Source: Phyllostachys edulis
Taxonomy: Eukaryota > Streptophyta > Magnoliopsida > Poales > Poaceae
Length of the DNA stretch: 64,000 nt
NCBI GenBank assembly: GCA_036346405.1
Contig: CM070548.1
Span: forward strand, 52,172,279 to 52,236,278
Direction of reading: 5' to 3'
A program made the translations under genes and the position numbers. This document shows positions 45,085 through 58,602 of the stretch, piece by piece. Positions within the stretch are counted from its first letter, which is position 1; every line of letters begins with the position of its first letter. The notes beneath the pieces are model-generated. The model was given only the letters and a program-made list of their open reading frames with translations, made no database searches and had not been told where the DNA came from.

Positions 45085-46029
45085 AAACCAAGCTTAGAAA
45101 GGACCACCCGGAAAAATCCCTGAAACCAGCTGGTTCCGAGATTTGGTCTTGTACCGAACTGCGAAACCCTGCGTGCTCTGCTCTCTCAACAATCCATCCG
45201 TTCCAGGTTGGCACTCATTAGTTGCTATCAGGCATCGTAACCATACTAACCAAAACGATAAAAGTTCTTGGCCCATATATTTTGTGTGCTGAAATGTCAT
45301 TCACTTTATTGACCGATTAGGAACCTGAATCCTCTCTTAAGTCCTAGCCTTGTTTGGAGCCACAAGATACTTGCGCAAAAATGAAGGTTAGGGTGGCTCA
45401 AAAACGATGTTTTTCTGAACAAATTTTACCATCAACTCAAGTTTGGGCGAATTTGGGTGCACTAGATCTATTACCATAGAAACAAATTTTTACCAACAAA
45501 GTAACCATGCAATCTCGATGTCAATAAATAAGGAGTGCAAGGAAAGGGATCAATTGAAATGCCTGTGATTGAAGCAGAACACCATTGCTCACTAACCACG
45601 CCTAAACATTTCAAAATTAGACCATTGACGTAGATAATGGCAGTAATCTTACACGAAAGATGACAGAAGCGGACACTGTAGCACTACCAACACTATTAAG
45701 TATTAAATGTTTTTACTGTAGAATATCTGCCTTCTATCTTGACATACATTTATCGTGTGCGAGGCATTACATTGTTGAACCCGGCAACTATTCCTACTAG
45801 TAATTGTTGCATCGTCAGAAAGATACGATGCACCGATACTTTTGACCAATAGCGTACTAGTATTCCGATGTGTATTGAATACGGACACGGCTCCAATACA
45901 TACCAAAAAGTATTGGAAACATTTATATTTAAAAAAAATGAAAGAAAAACCTGATACTTTCCGATACCTCGATATAACCCATAATTCAAGCACAACCCAC
46001 TTGATATGTTTGGTTGCCTAGTTTTGAAC

Positions 46030-46186
46030 CACATTCAGTGCTTTGAGGTACATAATTTGATTGCCTGAATATATATTCAGTGTTAAGAAAATTAATGTTG
46101 TAAATGGTATTTAAGCTTATACGTACATGTTTGATATCCCCTTGTTAAGCTTTCACATTCAGTGCCTTGAGGTACATAATTTTATT
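46030..46186. repeat. 33-bp direct repeat pair, 124 bases apart
   Basis: CACATTCAGTGCTTTGAGGT followed by ACATAATTT at 46030, and again with one change (GCCTTGAGG) at 46154. Confidence 0.8.
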
Positions 46187-46589
46187 CCACCTTCTATCCG
46201 CTTCGCGTTGTATCACTGTTTTTCTTTTATCTTAGTTAAAATGACATGCAAAACTTTTACATGTTCTTAACAAAAGGAGAAGAAGAGAGGGCTGGAGACA
46301 CTGTGCGAGAATCTTGTGCACCATCGAATGATGGGGCCATATATTTTTCTGGGAGCACAGAGAGGTGGTTAGGGTACTTGCTGGAAGATTCGGTGTCCTT
46401 GATTATACTCTTGAGTTTCATGAAGAAAAGCATTTTCAGGCTATTAGACAAGTAGCTAGAGTTTTTGGTCGTATCGGCGGTTTTGCGTCGCGTATGTGCA
46501 AATGTAGGCGTAAATGGTTAGTTATTTACAAAAATTGCCTTTGTGCGCATGGTGACCATGCAGACGAGCTCCTGGCACCGACACACAGA

Positions 46590-46675
46590 GAAACCGCACG
46601 GTGGCCATGCGGTGGAGAGGATGCCACACAGTGGCCGTGCGGCGGAGGAGGCTGCCGCACGGTGGCCGTGCGGTC
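46590..46675. repeat. GC-rich tandem repeat of about 33 bp
   Basis: CCGCACGGTGGCCATGCGG, CACACAGTGGCCGTGCGG and CCGCACGGTGGCCGTGCGG succeed each other, separated by GGAGAGGATG-like linkers. Confidence 0.75.
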
Positions 46676-47342
46676 GCCACCTTGTCTCTCTCCTCCGGAA
46701 TAGTGTTGTTGTTAGGAATTTTTAGATATAGCACATGAGCTCAAAAAAATATCCTCCCGACACAATGTACTTGCTTGTGTAATTTTTTCATTATTTTATT
46801 GGTTCTGAATATTTCTCGCAATTTCATTTAAGTATACTATTTGTATGAATTTCTAAATATAGAAAATTAGCTCTAAAAATTATGAATTTTGTTTTGAAGG
46901 CTCCTTACACAGTGGACTTGATTGTGTAATGTTTCTATAATTTTATATGTGCTCCGAAATTGTCTCGAAAATTTAGATTTTAGGTTTCAAAAATTTGGGT
47001 TTCATGAATTCCCACACAAAGTACTCCTAACAGAATAGGCTTAATCATATCTAACAGAATTAGGGTTTCATGCCAAATATTTTCCTCAGTTGGTTTATGG
47101 ACAAGCTTAGCTAGCCTGTGGTACAATACAATATTACTCGAACCTCACAGGCGCAGGGTCCTCCTCCTCAACGTTCTCCTCAATGACTGAATCAAGAAAT
47201 CTACCCCTAGAGGCACGACCCCCTAGGTACAATGTATGAATGGCTCTCGATGTGGAGGAGCTCTGGCCTTGGTACGGTACTCTGTACTGGTCAAGGTTTT
47301 GCTAAGCGTAGACCAAGGGTGGGCGCCTTGGGTGATACGCTC

Positions 47343-49106
47343 TGAAGGACCGGAAAGGCGACTAGAGGGGGGGTGAATAGGAGCACCGAAACTTTTTCGC
47401 AAAGAATGGATTCAACTTATAAATCACTCCAATAGCTATGAGAGCTATGAAGATCAATGATTAAGCACAGAGGAAGTCTTATGTTGAATCCACTCCTCAC
47501 CCCCAAAGCTCAGCAAACAAAAACGAGGAAGAGCCGAACAAATCAGGACAATCGGTACAACCATAGGCAAATGGCCGGTTGTACCGCAGATCAGCTAAAC
47601 CGCGAACAAGCGGCGGTTGTACCGCAGATCGAGACAACCGATGTTAAGCTTGTTCATCCGATTGTCCTGGAACAGGCAAAATCCGCTCGGGTTTCAAAAC
47701 GAAAATCAACGTAACTTTTGATCTACGCGGCCAAACTTGACCAAATTTGGAACACACCTTCCTAAGGATGTTAGGAACCTATTCCAAGAAACGATTGAGT
47801 AGATCCATCCACAAAATCTCAGGAATCAACCAAAAACGGAAGAACGAAGAACAGAGACAACCCAAAACTGAAATCTTAGATTTAAACCAAGTTTGCTCTT
47901 CGGGAAATCGATCAAATGATCTTGTGGCACTAACCCATCATAGAACAACTCGTTTTGAGGCTTCCCAACAAGAAACAACAAGAGACTCACAAAATCAAGA
48001 CATCATCAAATGGGAGTCACGAAGAACAAAACAAGAGTTCGAGAGACAAACTTGATTTCATTCATTGAATCAAAAGCAAAAACACATAGATACATCCCCA
48101 TACGCATGGACATTAGAACCAGAGGGATGATTACATGTAAGCTCAATCCATCTCCTCACTCTCACAACTCAAGAACAAACACTCATCCATTCTTGAGGGG
48201 AGATGAACACAAAACCAAGAAGGGGACAAGCAGGGAGCACTACTCTGCCTACACCTCCACTCTCAACAACTAAAGAGCAAAAGAGAAACAACCTCACAAA
48301 GCCTCTTTTGACTCTAAAACCCTAATTCCACCCAAGTGCTCCAGGAGGGCATGCAGCCCCTCCTCTCCTTTTATAGTGCCTGGCTAACGGGTCTCCGCCC
48401 CGTTACGCCCGCTATGTCCAACGGAGCCCGCCCCCGCTTGTGCAGCCTTGCGAATTTCCCGATTCGCCCATACGACCTTCCGAAGCTTCGCGCTCCTTGT
48501 CTCAAGACGCCCGCAACCACCTCGAGTCCACGTCGTCTTGACACATCGACCGTTCGACCTCGGCGCCACTGCGCCTAGTCCGTCCACCGTGTCTCGCCAC
48601 GACTCCACTCGACGCCCCGCGACCACACAGATAAGAAACACGAAACCGGAACAAGTTCTTCACAACTTGACCTAACGTTAGCTCAAACATGCAATATGCA
48701 ACACACATGCATGAACACACTTGGATATGACCTATCCCAAAACTCAAATCACCAAAATGGCGAACCTCACAATACAATCGGTACAACCGCCATGTTACCG
48801 GCGGATCAACGCGACTCGGTCGATCGCCCAATACTCGCGGTCGTTCCGATTTCCAATGAAGACCGAACTCGAAAAAACAACTTCTCCGAATTCTTCAACG
48901 CCATTTACCAATCGGTACAACAACTGCATGATCGTCATCGCCCATAACACGCCGGTCGTTCGATTATCTGACGATACTCGATTGACTTCACGAAAACGCG
49001 TGAACGGCAGAACGACAAGGTCCGACCACACAAACCAAACTCGATCGACCTAAAACCTTTGTCAATTACTCATCACTCACACGGACGACCTCCACATGGT
49101 CTCTCA
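47343..49106 (-). repeat. 3' LTR of the SIRE element
   Basis: On the plus strand it begins TGAAGGACCGGAAAGGCGAC and ends CACATGGTCTCTCA. It is 1764 bases. Confidence 0.95.
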
Positions 49107-49119
49107 ATCTCCCCTTGAT
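49107..49119 (-). other. Polypurine tract of the SIRE element
   Basis: The plus strand ATCTCCCCTTGATG next to the LTR reads CATCAAGGGGAGAT in the sense direction, the expected plus-strand primer site. Confidence 0.8.
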
Positions 49120-50800
49120 GAGTATATTGACAAACTCAAAAAGAGCAAAGTTGAGTTTGAGTTTGAAGAACCCAACATGGTCCAAAGAAGAAGAGTGAAA
49201 CAATGACCATGTCGATGAAGGAACATTAGAGCAACAACTAAAAGAGCAAATTGTTCTCCAAAGCTCTAAACTGTTCCCAACAGACTTTTCTTCTCTATTC
49301 TCCCCCTTTTGGCAATAAACACATCAAGAATGCTCAAGAGAGAAAATGACATGTCAATGGATGAAATGGCTGAAGTTTGATTATTCTAAGCAGTTAGAGC
49401 CATGAGAATTATCCAGAATGACCATAATGTAATACACCAAGCCATAACTTAATAAAAAGGCTATCTAGATCATGACAAGATATGTATAAGCTAGCTAGAA
49501 CACATAGATGACAATCTGAAAATGAGGTACATTATGTGAGCAAGTCAAGTCATCAATGAGCAAAGTCTAGCTAGAGATATCCAAGGATGATGCTGAGCCA
49601 TGTCAATAAGCTAAGCGGAACTAAGAAGCTTAAATTGAGACCAAATAGAGTGCTATGCTCAAGATTGAAACATTGGTTAAAGTACATGATACTTTTTGTG
49701 GCTTTAAGCACATTGAACACATGAAACATATTTTCTTTTGAAATTCATGGTGGTTTCCAACCAGATTTTTGTTTTATCATGTGCTAGGTCTCAAGCCTTA
49801 TGCGACTACTCCAAGCGAGAAGCTTAAGAAGATAGTCTAGGTCACCCAAAACTCCCCCTAAGTTCATGCCAAGTGCAATGGCAAGCCGTCTCATAGGAGA
49901 GAATTGGTGAGATCGGTTTTTCGCACAAAAGAGATCTTTTGCCTTTTAACAAGTTGTACTAACTCATGCATCATCAAGAGACTAAAACAGCTCAATCTAA
50001 GGCTCAATATAGATTCATCACTCTACCCAAACCTATTTGACATGGCATGAATCATAAAAAGATATCTCAAGAAAGACTAATCTCGAGTGCTAACATGACA
50101 AGTTTTAGTTTAAGTTGAGCAATTTTAATTAACTTATCATGGCAAAAGCTAGGCTACACATATGAAGTCATGATAAATCTAGCAAATAAGCACAAGTCAT
50201 GACAAGGTGTAAAGCATTGTAAACATATCATAGCAGGATAATAATCAAGGCTCAATGTAGTTATATGACAATGCGAGAATGCTAGAAAGCGTAAGATCCA
50301 GCTCCCCTCAACATTAGATGCAACTTTTAGTTCAAGTTGAGTTAACTCAAAATTAAGCTCCGAAGCTCCCAAAAGAACTCCTTGAACCAAAACAATAAAT
50401 CGAGAAGTCGGCAAGGAAAACATAAAACAAAGTAAAGTCCTTAAAGCATAGATAAGATATAGAGAATACTATGGCTCAGATCGACTCTCATCTACCCCAT
50501 ATGACTCTAGGACTATCAAGCGCCCACTAACACACTAAGGAGCAAACACGTTCCTGTCTACCCAAGGGTGGCCCAACCCTTGCTAGAACCTATAAGAAGT
50601 GAGTAAGCTCAACCTAGTGAGAAGAGGCGACTAATAAGCGACATCCTAGAATCACAAGATAAGAGAGTAAATCTAAACAACTAGACAAAAGAAGCACTCT
50701 AATCTATGCTAGGAGGACTAATCCCAAATGCACCCAAAATGCAATGCAATAGTAAGGAGCAAGAGCATAAATAATATAGTAAAGCAAGAAACCCAAAGCT
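49120..50800 (-). other. SIRE 3' region between RNase H and the LTR
   Basis: This 1.7-kb AT-rich stretch has no lasting open frame on the minus strand. Members of this lineage can carry an env-like gene here. I see no transmembrane or env-like segment, so it is either noncoding or too decayed to read. Confidence 0.5.
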
Positions 50801-53800
50801 CCCCTCACTACAGTCCATAAGGACAAACCACCCCAAGCTCTCCTCGCAGAGTGAAAACCTCGAACAATCCAATGGCTTGGTGAAAATGTCGATAGCGGTG
50901 GTCACTCTCACTGGCTGGAGCACTATATCGCCCTTCTCTACATGGTCTCTAAGGAAGTGGAAGCGAATATCGATGTGCTTGGTAGGAATCTTTGACTGGG
51001 TTCTTGGCAATGTTAATCGAAGTGTTATCACAAAAGAGTGGAACAACATCGATAACTAACCCAAAGTCCCGCAGGTCGAAGCCATCGAGCACTTGACTAC
51101 AAAGAATCGGCTGCAAAGAACATACTCGGCCTCTGTGGATGGGGTAACACTGCATCGCTTCCTTGAAGACCAGAAACAAGAGAAGTGCCAAGAAATTGGC
51201 GGTGCGAAGTGCTCTTCCTATCTATCCTCTGACCAAATAAGTTCGCATCCGAAAAGGCTCTCAAGAAAAGACGGGATGAGGAAGAGTACCAGATACCATA
51301 GTCAATGGTAGCTCAAGGTACGGAAGATGCGCTTCTTTGGCGGTGGGATACGCGAGGAGAAGCTCGAAATCGAGCACACACACACACGGAGAAGTGTATG
51401 TCCGGTCTCGAGGCGATGAGGTAAAGAAGGAGCCGATCATACTTCGAACTCCTTCGATCAAGCGGCTCGCCATCCTCATCTGGTCAAGATAGGTCAGAGA
51501 AGCCATGGGAGTCGACAAAGCTTCCCATCACTCATGTCAAGCGCTTCAGAGGTCACGAGTGTACTTTCCTTGATGAAGAAATGTACCTCCCGAGTGCGCT
51601 TGATTTGGAAGCCAAGGAAGAAGGTCAACTCACCCATCATACTCATCTCAAACTCGGTGCTCATGACATCCGAGAGGCGGGAAACCAGAGTATGGGAAGA
51701 GCCGCCAAAGATAATGTCATCGACATAGATCTCGACGAGCGAAGGTCGATGCCATGCCTTGGCGGATGAACAAGGTCTTGTCAACTTTACCCATCTCAAA
51801 ACCATGACTTATCAAGTAGGACTTAAGCCTCTCATACCAAGCTCTCGAGCCTGCTTAAGTCCATACTGCTTGGAAAGCTTGAAGACATGGTTAGGGTATT
51901 TGGGGTTCTCGAAACCAGAGGTCGTTTGACGAGACTTCCTCCTCAATAAGGCCATTGAGGAAGGCACTCTTCACGTCCATCTGGTAAAGCTTGAAACCCT
52001 TAGAAGCTGCAAAGGCAAGCGAGATTCTAATGGCTTCAAGTCGAGCTCACAGGCAAAGGTCTCCTCAAAGTCTAGACCTCAACACAGGAAAACCCCGAGC
52101 TACCAATCTCGCCTTGTTTGGGATGATTACCCCATCCTCTCTGCTTGTTCTTGAACACCCACTTGGTTCCAATGATATTGTGGCCTCGTGGGGGCTCAAC
52201 AAGCGACTGACCTTGTTTCTCTCAAAGTTTTCTAGCTCCTCATGCATGGCATTGACCCAAGACTCATCGTAAAGGGCGTGACAAACATCCTTGGGCTCAA
52301 AAGGGGCAACAAAGGCGAATGGAGACAGAAATGAGAAAAGCAGGACTTAGAGCGTGTGACACGCTCAAAAGATCTCCAATCATCTCGCCTCAAGGATGAC
52401 TTTTCGGATATGTCGGGAGGTCTGGATGAGAAGAAGAAGTGGCCTCTACCTCGTGTGCGACGAGGCGGGGACAAAGCCACTAGCTCCAGAGGGAACGGAA
52501 GGCAGGTCGATCACCTTGAGGTGCGTGGAAGAAGGCATCTCAAGGGGAGGAAGAGGAGGCGGATCGTAAACAACCATCGTCTCCTCGTCCTCATCATCCA
52601 CAAAGATGGTCTCGGACTGCTCTAAAGAACACGAGATATCTGGCCTAGTCCCTGGTGGCCTCGTCAAAGGTCACCTCACAAGTTTCTACCATTTTGCTAG
52701 ACTCGCAGCCTGCACCCTATAAGCCCGCCAAGAAGTCGAGTAGCCTAGAAAGATACCGCCACAGAACGTGACTCGAACTTGTCTAGGTTCCCGGACTTCA
52801 AGATAAAGCACTTGCAACCAAACACACGAAAATGAGAGACGCTGGCTTTCGCAGTATCTCACTCATAAGAAGTGCGTGTAGGAGTGCCCAAGAAAAACTC
52901 GATTCAAACATGGCACGCGGTCGCAATGGCCTCAAACCCAAAACTTCCTCGGTGTAGAGTACTCATCAAGCATCGTCCCGCCATCTCGACCAAGGTACGG
53001 TTCTTCCTCTCCACAACGCCATTTTGCCGAGGGACGATGGAGAAGAGAAGCGGTGCTCTACACTGTCTCACCGCAGAAACTCTCAAAGTAGGAATTCTTG
53101 AACTCCGTGCCATTGTCATGCGGATCGCTCGTAAGGCACCCGGAGCTCAACAGACTGACCTACTAAAAGACCTCGGAAATGTGTAAATGTCTCGTCCTTC
53201 GAGGCTAAGAAAACACCCAAGAGTACCTCGAGAAGTCATCAACCACAACAAGAACATACCACTTCCCTCCTGCCGATCAAGACTCGAGCGGGTCCAACTG
53301 TGTCCATGTGGAGCGGTTGTCAGTGCATCGGTCATAGTAATGTGTGGGAGGATGAGAAGCGGCAACCATCTTGCCGTGTCTTGGCATGGAGTGCAAACAA
53401 GATCTTTGACCATCTTGAGTTTGGCGGACCACTTAATGAGATCATGGTCGCTAACTCGGGTCAAATGGTCAAATCCAATATGACCAAGTCTCCTATGCGA
53501 GAAGAGAGATCGCGGGACTCGAAGCAACCAAACACCGGAGAGGATCACCGGAAGAATCGGAAAAATCAGACGAAAGATCCTCCCATAACGAGAAATCCAT
53601 AAACCGGACTACCAAGAGTCAAGAATTTTGCAAGCGTTTTTCTTGAAGCTCACCTCGAAACCGTCATCAGAAGTCGAGAAACGGAAAGCAAATTGTCCGC
53701 AGACTTACTAACCAAGGCAACATCCTTAAGAATAAAAGAAGCATTAATACGCGACAAGTACCTTTGGCGATGGCGCCTGCAGACGAAGCGTCTCGAAGGT

Positions 53801-53860
53801 GATCGTCTCATCACCGGAGCGCGGGCTAGGAGGAGAACCAACGGAGTCTCCGGTCATATA
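50801..53860 (-). pseudogene. SIRE pol: protease, integrase, RT and RNase H
   Basis: In sense order: a protease end, DVALVSKSADNLLSVSRL (about 53740-53680). GAG-pre-integrase: HRRLGHIGFDHLTRVSDHDL (about 53490-53430). Integrase: RQNGVVERKNRTLVEMAG (about 53040-52985). RT: MHEELENFERNKV (52247) and ARLVARGF, then the active-site stretch VEIYVDDIIFGGSSHTLVSR (about 51740-51680) and MSMMGELTFFLGFQIK. RNase H: RDFGLVIDVVPLFCDNTSI (about 51075-51015) and HIDIRFHFLRDHVEKGDIVL (50970-50910), ending with DIFTKPLDCSRF near 50870. Nearly every segment is separated by a 1-3-base frameshift, although short blocks are well conserved. Confidence 0.9.
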
Positions 53861-54499
53861 GCGAGAACAACCGAGTCTACAAGCCAAACCTTCTCCTTCC
53901 CTACCCGCTAAACCGAGTCAAGCAGATAGTAAAGTCTCGAAGATGGGATAAATCAACAATGATTTTGGCACCTAATATCTTGAATAACACGCCGAGCGAT
54001 GAAGTAGTCAAGCACGATCGACCTCTATCTACCCTACGCTCTCTCAGAACTCAAAGCGAAGGTCTAAGAGTAGACAGAAGTCGTTCTTTGGGTCCGATCT
54101 CTGAAGGCGAGCGAGTCGGAGCACTCGCAACATCTTGAACACGCCATGAGTAGCTATCTCGATGGGGAAAACGAGATCTACCTCGGGACGGCGGAAGTCA
54201 CGATCGAAAGCAAAGATGAGGACGAAAACCGAAAATTCGGAAAAACCAAGTCCTCGATGTTGCACAAACCCATCGAAGAAACAAGCCTAGACCTCGTGTT
54301 GGTCTTAGGTGCACTCAAGGTCCGGGGCCGACCACAATGCGCCTAAGAGACTCAACATGGTCTCTACGCGATCTTGGCGCTACCAAGCATCGATCGATTG
54401 TGTGTCCATCCTTCCGGCGAAGGTGCGGTGATACTTCACCTTCGAGAGGTAGAAGCGGCATGTGAAATTACCTCATTGTCGAAATCCCTGGACATAGCC

Positions 54500-56789
54500 C
54501 GCCGACTTGAAATGGACTTTCTCGGTCTGGGCTCGGTCTCGATCACACAGTGCTATGGGTGCGAGCACGGCGGTGGATGCTTCCTCATGTCCTCAAAGAA
54601 GTCATATCCTAGACCACGATTAAATCTGCAGATCTTAGATTGGTCTAGAATAAGATTGAGCTTCTTCTTGCCTCCTACAAATCTCTCGAGAGTGTTCATA
54701 AGGCACCGACACTCCCTAAAGAGAGAGGTGCAAGAAGAACAGGGGAAGAAGAGATGAAGAAGGTAAGGAGCAAAAGAAGAGCCAAGGCGAGAGGGAAGAA
54801 TGGCTTGTGCAAGCACACCGACTCTGAAGGGACAGATCCCATTGCTAGCCGCTTGGTTCACGTTGCTAAGCGTGCCTCATCCTTACCACAGGGCTTCTCC
54901 CCTTCTCCACAATCATATTGCAAGCACAATGTGACTTCTCTAGAAGGTCCTTAGTTAGCTTCACACATTTCTCATCCAAAGCAATCAAGTCGATTTTAGT
55001 TTGTTACACTTAATGCATGGTGAGCTAACAGGTCCTTAGAAGCAAACCGAGCCAACTTCCTTTCATGATCAATCATATCTTGAACTGTTTGGAGACGACC
55101 TCAAGTTCAAGATTAACTTAGGACAGTTCAAGCATGAAACAATCGGCTCAAGTAAAGAAGCTTGTAGTTCAAGACAATTTTATGATCTGCCTGTTTTAAG
55201 TTCATCTTCAAGTTATTGCAATTTTCACAAGACTCAGCAGATCAAGAAGCATGGCATAAGATCCTCTAGCAAACAATGTCCTTACCCTCACATGAGGTGG
55301 GAGAAGTAGTCTCATCAAGAATAAGTAGGGTAATGACCATCCTACTCAACTCTAACTCAAAGCAAGTAGACTAACATTCTCCACCTTAACACTATCAAGT
55401 TTGGAGGACACACTATCATGTGAGGTCCTTAACTTCTCCATATCAACCAAACAAAGCGAGCATGTATCACAATCATCACTAGAAGGAGCGGATGTAAGAG
55501 CAATAATCTCTAGTGACAGTCTATCTATTTCCTTCTCTAACTCAAAGACACCTAGCCTTAGCTTTAGCATGAAAACCTCCTAGCTTAAGAAAAGCATGAT
55601 TGAGCTGCTCAGAGGTGGGATCTACCTCGTCAGGTGTCGGAGTACAGTTTCATTGTCATTGAGTTCGCCCTCGAGGGCCATGAAGCACATGCCGAGAAGT
55701 CGTCGCCGCCATCCTTGGGCTCTTGGTCACCCGTCCGTCATCGTCGCTCCATCCCTCCACCTCGCCGAGGTCGAGGTCGTCGAAGGCGGTGAGGACTTGG
55801 TGGAAGAGCTTCTTGGCTTTGCCAAAGTTGCGGAACTTCTTCTTGTTGGGCGTCGAGGTGGAGGCTTCTTGTTGCGGTTCTTGTCGGTGTAGTCGTTTTG
55901 CCCGAACCGCCGTAGTCGTTCTTGCCCTTCTCCGGCTTAGGGCGGTTTGCTCGGATGTGGTTGGGGCCACCACACTCGAAGCAAATCACGGGTCCTCCTC
56001 TCTTCTGTCCCTCCTCCCTTTGTAAGCGTGGGAGAATCTTGAGCAAGGAGGGCAAGCCGCTCATCCATAAGTTGCTCTAACCGATCATCGGTTATGTCAC
56101 GAGAGAAGCGACAAGGAGAAACCGCAAGAAGAATCAAGAAAGCAGGAAGAAGAAACGGATTGGTGACTAAGGCCATCGATTGTGACTTCGACCGACGAGA
56201 CAACGTCAATCTCGTGAGTCTTGAGGCGCGAGTCTGCCGCATCAAGAGTCGAGGTCGAGAGGTCTGTCGTGTCTTTGATGGTGGTCACTTTCATCTCCCA
56301 AACACGCAGATCGAGTCCGTGAGCATCCGACGAGCATTGTCCGAGTCGGGTATGTGAGACCGACCGCTCGGAGGTTGCTCAAGATCTTGTGAAAACGCTG
56401 AAGCACTCATCTAGGGACTCACCAAAGAAGCATCTCAAATTTGTTGTATTCTCGTTTGAGGCTGGTCTGTCGAACCGCCTTGATCTGGGTGGTGCCCTCA
56501 TGGTATGCGTCGAGGGTCACCCAGATATCGAGGGCGGACGGCATGTGAGATATGCGGTCAAACTCACTACGACTCAAACCACGGATGATGATGTTCCTTG
56601 CCTTTGCATTCGCCTCAACATCAACCATGTTCCGGCATTGATGTTCTCATCGGCAGAACAATGAATCGAACCTTGACCTTTCGCGGATGGCATACCCCAG
56701 GCCCGATGTATGTCTCCATTCGCTCTTCGGAAGGGTAATCGATGCCATCGAAAACAAAGCGGCTTGGTCGAGTACTTGTCCATCGCCAC
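54500..56789 (-). pseudogene. SIRE gag
   Basis: The start is MAMDKYSTKP at 56789. The UBN2-type core has IIRGLSRSEFDRISHMPSA and LDAYHEGTTQIK (56570-56480). A zinc knuckle CFECGGPNHIRANRPK lies near 56000-55945, with Arg where the last Cys of CCHC is expected. A coiled-coil part with LEKEIDRLSLEI and SDDCDTCSLCLVDMEKLRTS (55540-55420) and LDQSKICRFNRGLGYDFFED (54670-54610) follow. Frameshifts separate the parts. Confidence 0.85.
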
Positions 56790-56830
56790 GGCTCTTGAGA
56801 CCGGTTAAGATCTATTGAAAAAAGCTAACC

Positions 56831-56843
56831 GCTCGATACCAAT
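56831..56843 (-). other. Primer-binding site of the SIRE element
   Basis: The sense strand reads ATTGGTATCGAGC immediately after the 5' LTR, complementary to initiator methionine tRNA with the usual SIRE changes. Confidence 0.88.
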
Positions 56844-58602
56844 TGAAGGACCGGAAAGGCGACTAGAGGGGGTGAATAGGAGCACCAAACTTTTTCGCAA
56901 AGAATGGATTCAACTTATAAATCACTCCAATAGCTATGAGAGCTATGAAGATCAATGATTAAGCCACGAGGAAGTCTTATGTTGAATCCACTCCTCACCC
57001 CCAAAGCTCAAACAAACAAAAACGAGGAAGAGCCGAACAAATCGGGACAATCGGTACAACCACAGCAAATGGCGGTTGTACCATAATCCGGCTACAAACC
57101 GCGAACAAGCGGCGGTTGTACCGCGATCGGCTACTAACCGCAGATGTTAAGCCCGGTTCATCCGATTGTCCCGAACAGCAAAATCCGCTTCGGGTTTCAA
57201 AACGAAAATCAACGTAACTTTTGATCTACGCGCCAAACTTGACCAAATTTGGAACACACCTTCCTAAGGATGTTAGGAACCTATTCCAAGAAACGATTGA
57301 GTAGATCCATCCACAAAATCTCAGGAATCAACCAAAACGGAAGAACGAAGAACGAGACAACCCAAAACTGAAATCTTAGATTTAAACCAAGTTTGCTCTT
57401 GGAAATCGATCAAATGATCTTGTGGCACTAACCCATCATAGAACAACTCGTTTTGAGGCTTCCCAACAAGAAACAACAAGAGACTCACAAAATCAAGACA
57501 TCATCAAATGGGAGTCACGAAGAACAAAACAAGAGTTCGAGAGACAAACTTCAGATTTCATTCATTGAATCAAAAGCAAAAAACACATAGATACATCCCC
57601 ATACGCATGGACATTAGAACCAGAGGGATGATTACATGTAAGCTCAATCCATCTCCTCACTCTCACAACTCAAGAACAAACACTCATCCATTCTTGAGGG
57701 AGATGAACACAAAACCAAGAAGGGACAAGCAGGAGCACTACTCGCCTACACCTCCACTCTCAACAACTAAAGAGCAAAAGAGAAACAACCTCACAAAGCC
57801 TCTTTTGACTCTAAAACCCTAATTCCACCTAAGTGCTCCAGAGGGCATGCAGCCCTCCTCTCCTTTTATAGTGCACGGCTAACGGGTCTCCGCCGTTCGC
57901 CCGCTTATGTCCAACGGAGCCCGCCCCGCTTGTGCAAATTTTGCAATTTCCGATTCGCCCCTTCAGACCTTCCGAAGCTTCAGCGCTCCTTGTCTCGCCG
58001 CCGCCGCAACCACCTCGAGTCCACGTCGTCTTCGACACATCGACCGTTCGACCTCGGCGCCACTGCGCTTAGTCCGTCCACCGTGTCTCGCCACGACTCC
58101 ACTCGACGCCCCGCACCACACGAGATAAGAAACACGAAACAGGGAACAAGTTCTTCACAACTTGACCTAACGTTAGCTCAAACATGCAATATGCAACACA
58201 CATGCATGAACACACTTGGATATGACCTATCCCAAAACTCAAATCACCAAAATGGCGAACCTCACAATACAATCGGTACAACCGCCATGTTACCGGCGGA
58301 TCAACCGCGACTCGGTCGCATCGCTCCAATACTGCGGTCGTTCGATTTCCAATGAAGACCGAACTCAAAAACAACTTCTCTGGAATTCTTCAACCGCCAT
58401 TTACCAATCGGTATAACCGCCTGCTGATCGTATCGCCCATAACACGCCGGTCGTTCGATTATCCCGACAAATTTCGATTGACTTCACGAAAACGCGCGGA
58501 ACAGCGAACGACAAGGTCCGACCACACAAACCAAACTCGTCGACCTAAAACCTTTGTCAATTACTCATCACTCACACGGGACGACCTCCACATGGTCTCT
58601 CA
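56844..58602 (-). repeat. 5' LTR of the SIRE element
   Basis: On the plus strand it begins TGAAGGACCGGAAAGGCGAC and ends CACATGGTCTCTCA. It is 1759 bases, nearly the same as the 3' LTR apart from short indels. Confidence 0.95.

Larger units (their letters stand above)
45085..47133. other. Intergenic stretch, no gene seen
   Basis: Mostly AT-rich. A GATACNATGCACCGATACTT-type block near 45810-45970 resembles transposon subterminal sequence but has no clear ends. The ORFs 45703-46034 and 46246-46455 have no recognisable features. Two small repeats are listed separately. The leftmost PMD exon ends at 47134. Confidence 0.4.
47343..58602 (-). mobile_element. Complete SIRE/Maximus-type Copia retrotransposon (11.3 kb)
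   Basis: LTRs lie at 47343-49106 (3' LTR) and 56844-58602 (5' LTR), with a perfect 5-bp TSD, CGCTC, at 47338-47342 and 58603-58607. The primer site, reversed, is GCTCGATACCAAT at 56831-56843 (sense ATTGGTATCGAGC). The polypurine tract is AAGGGGAGATTGA in the sense direction next to the 3' LTR. Gag and pol are readable on the minus strand with many frameshifts. LTR differences are mostly short indels. Confidence 0.96.

Noticed and set aside
45810..45970. A possible small hAT-like element with GATACGATGCACCGATACTT
   Set aside because: The composition resembles hAT subterminal sequence, but no inverted ends or 8-bp duplication could be found.
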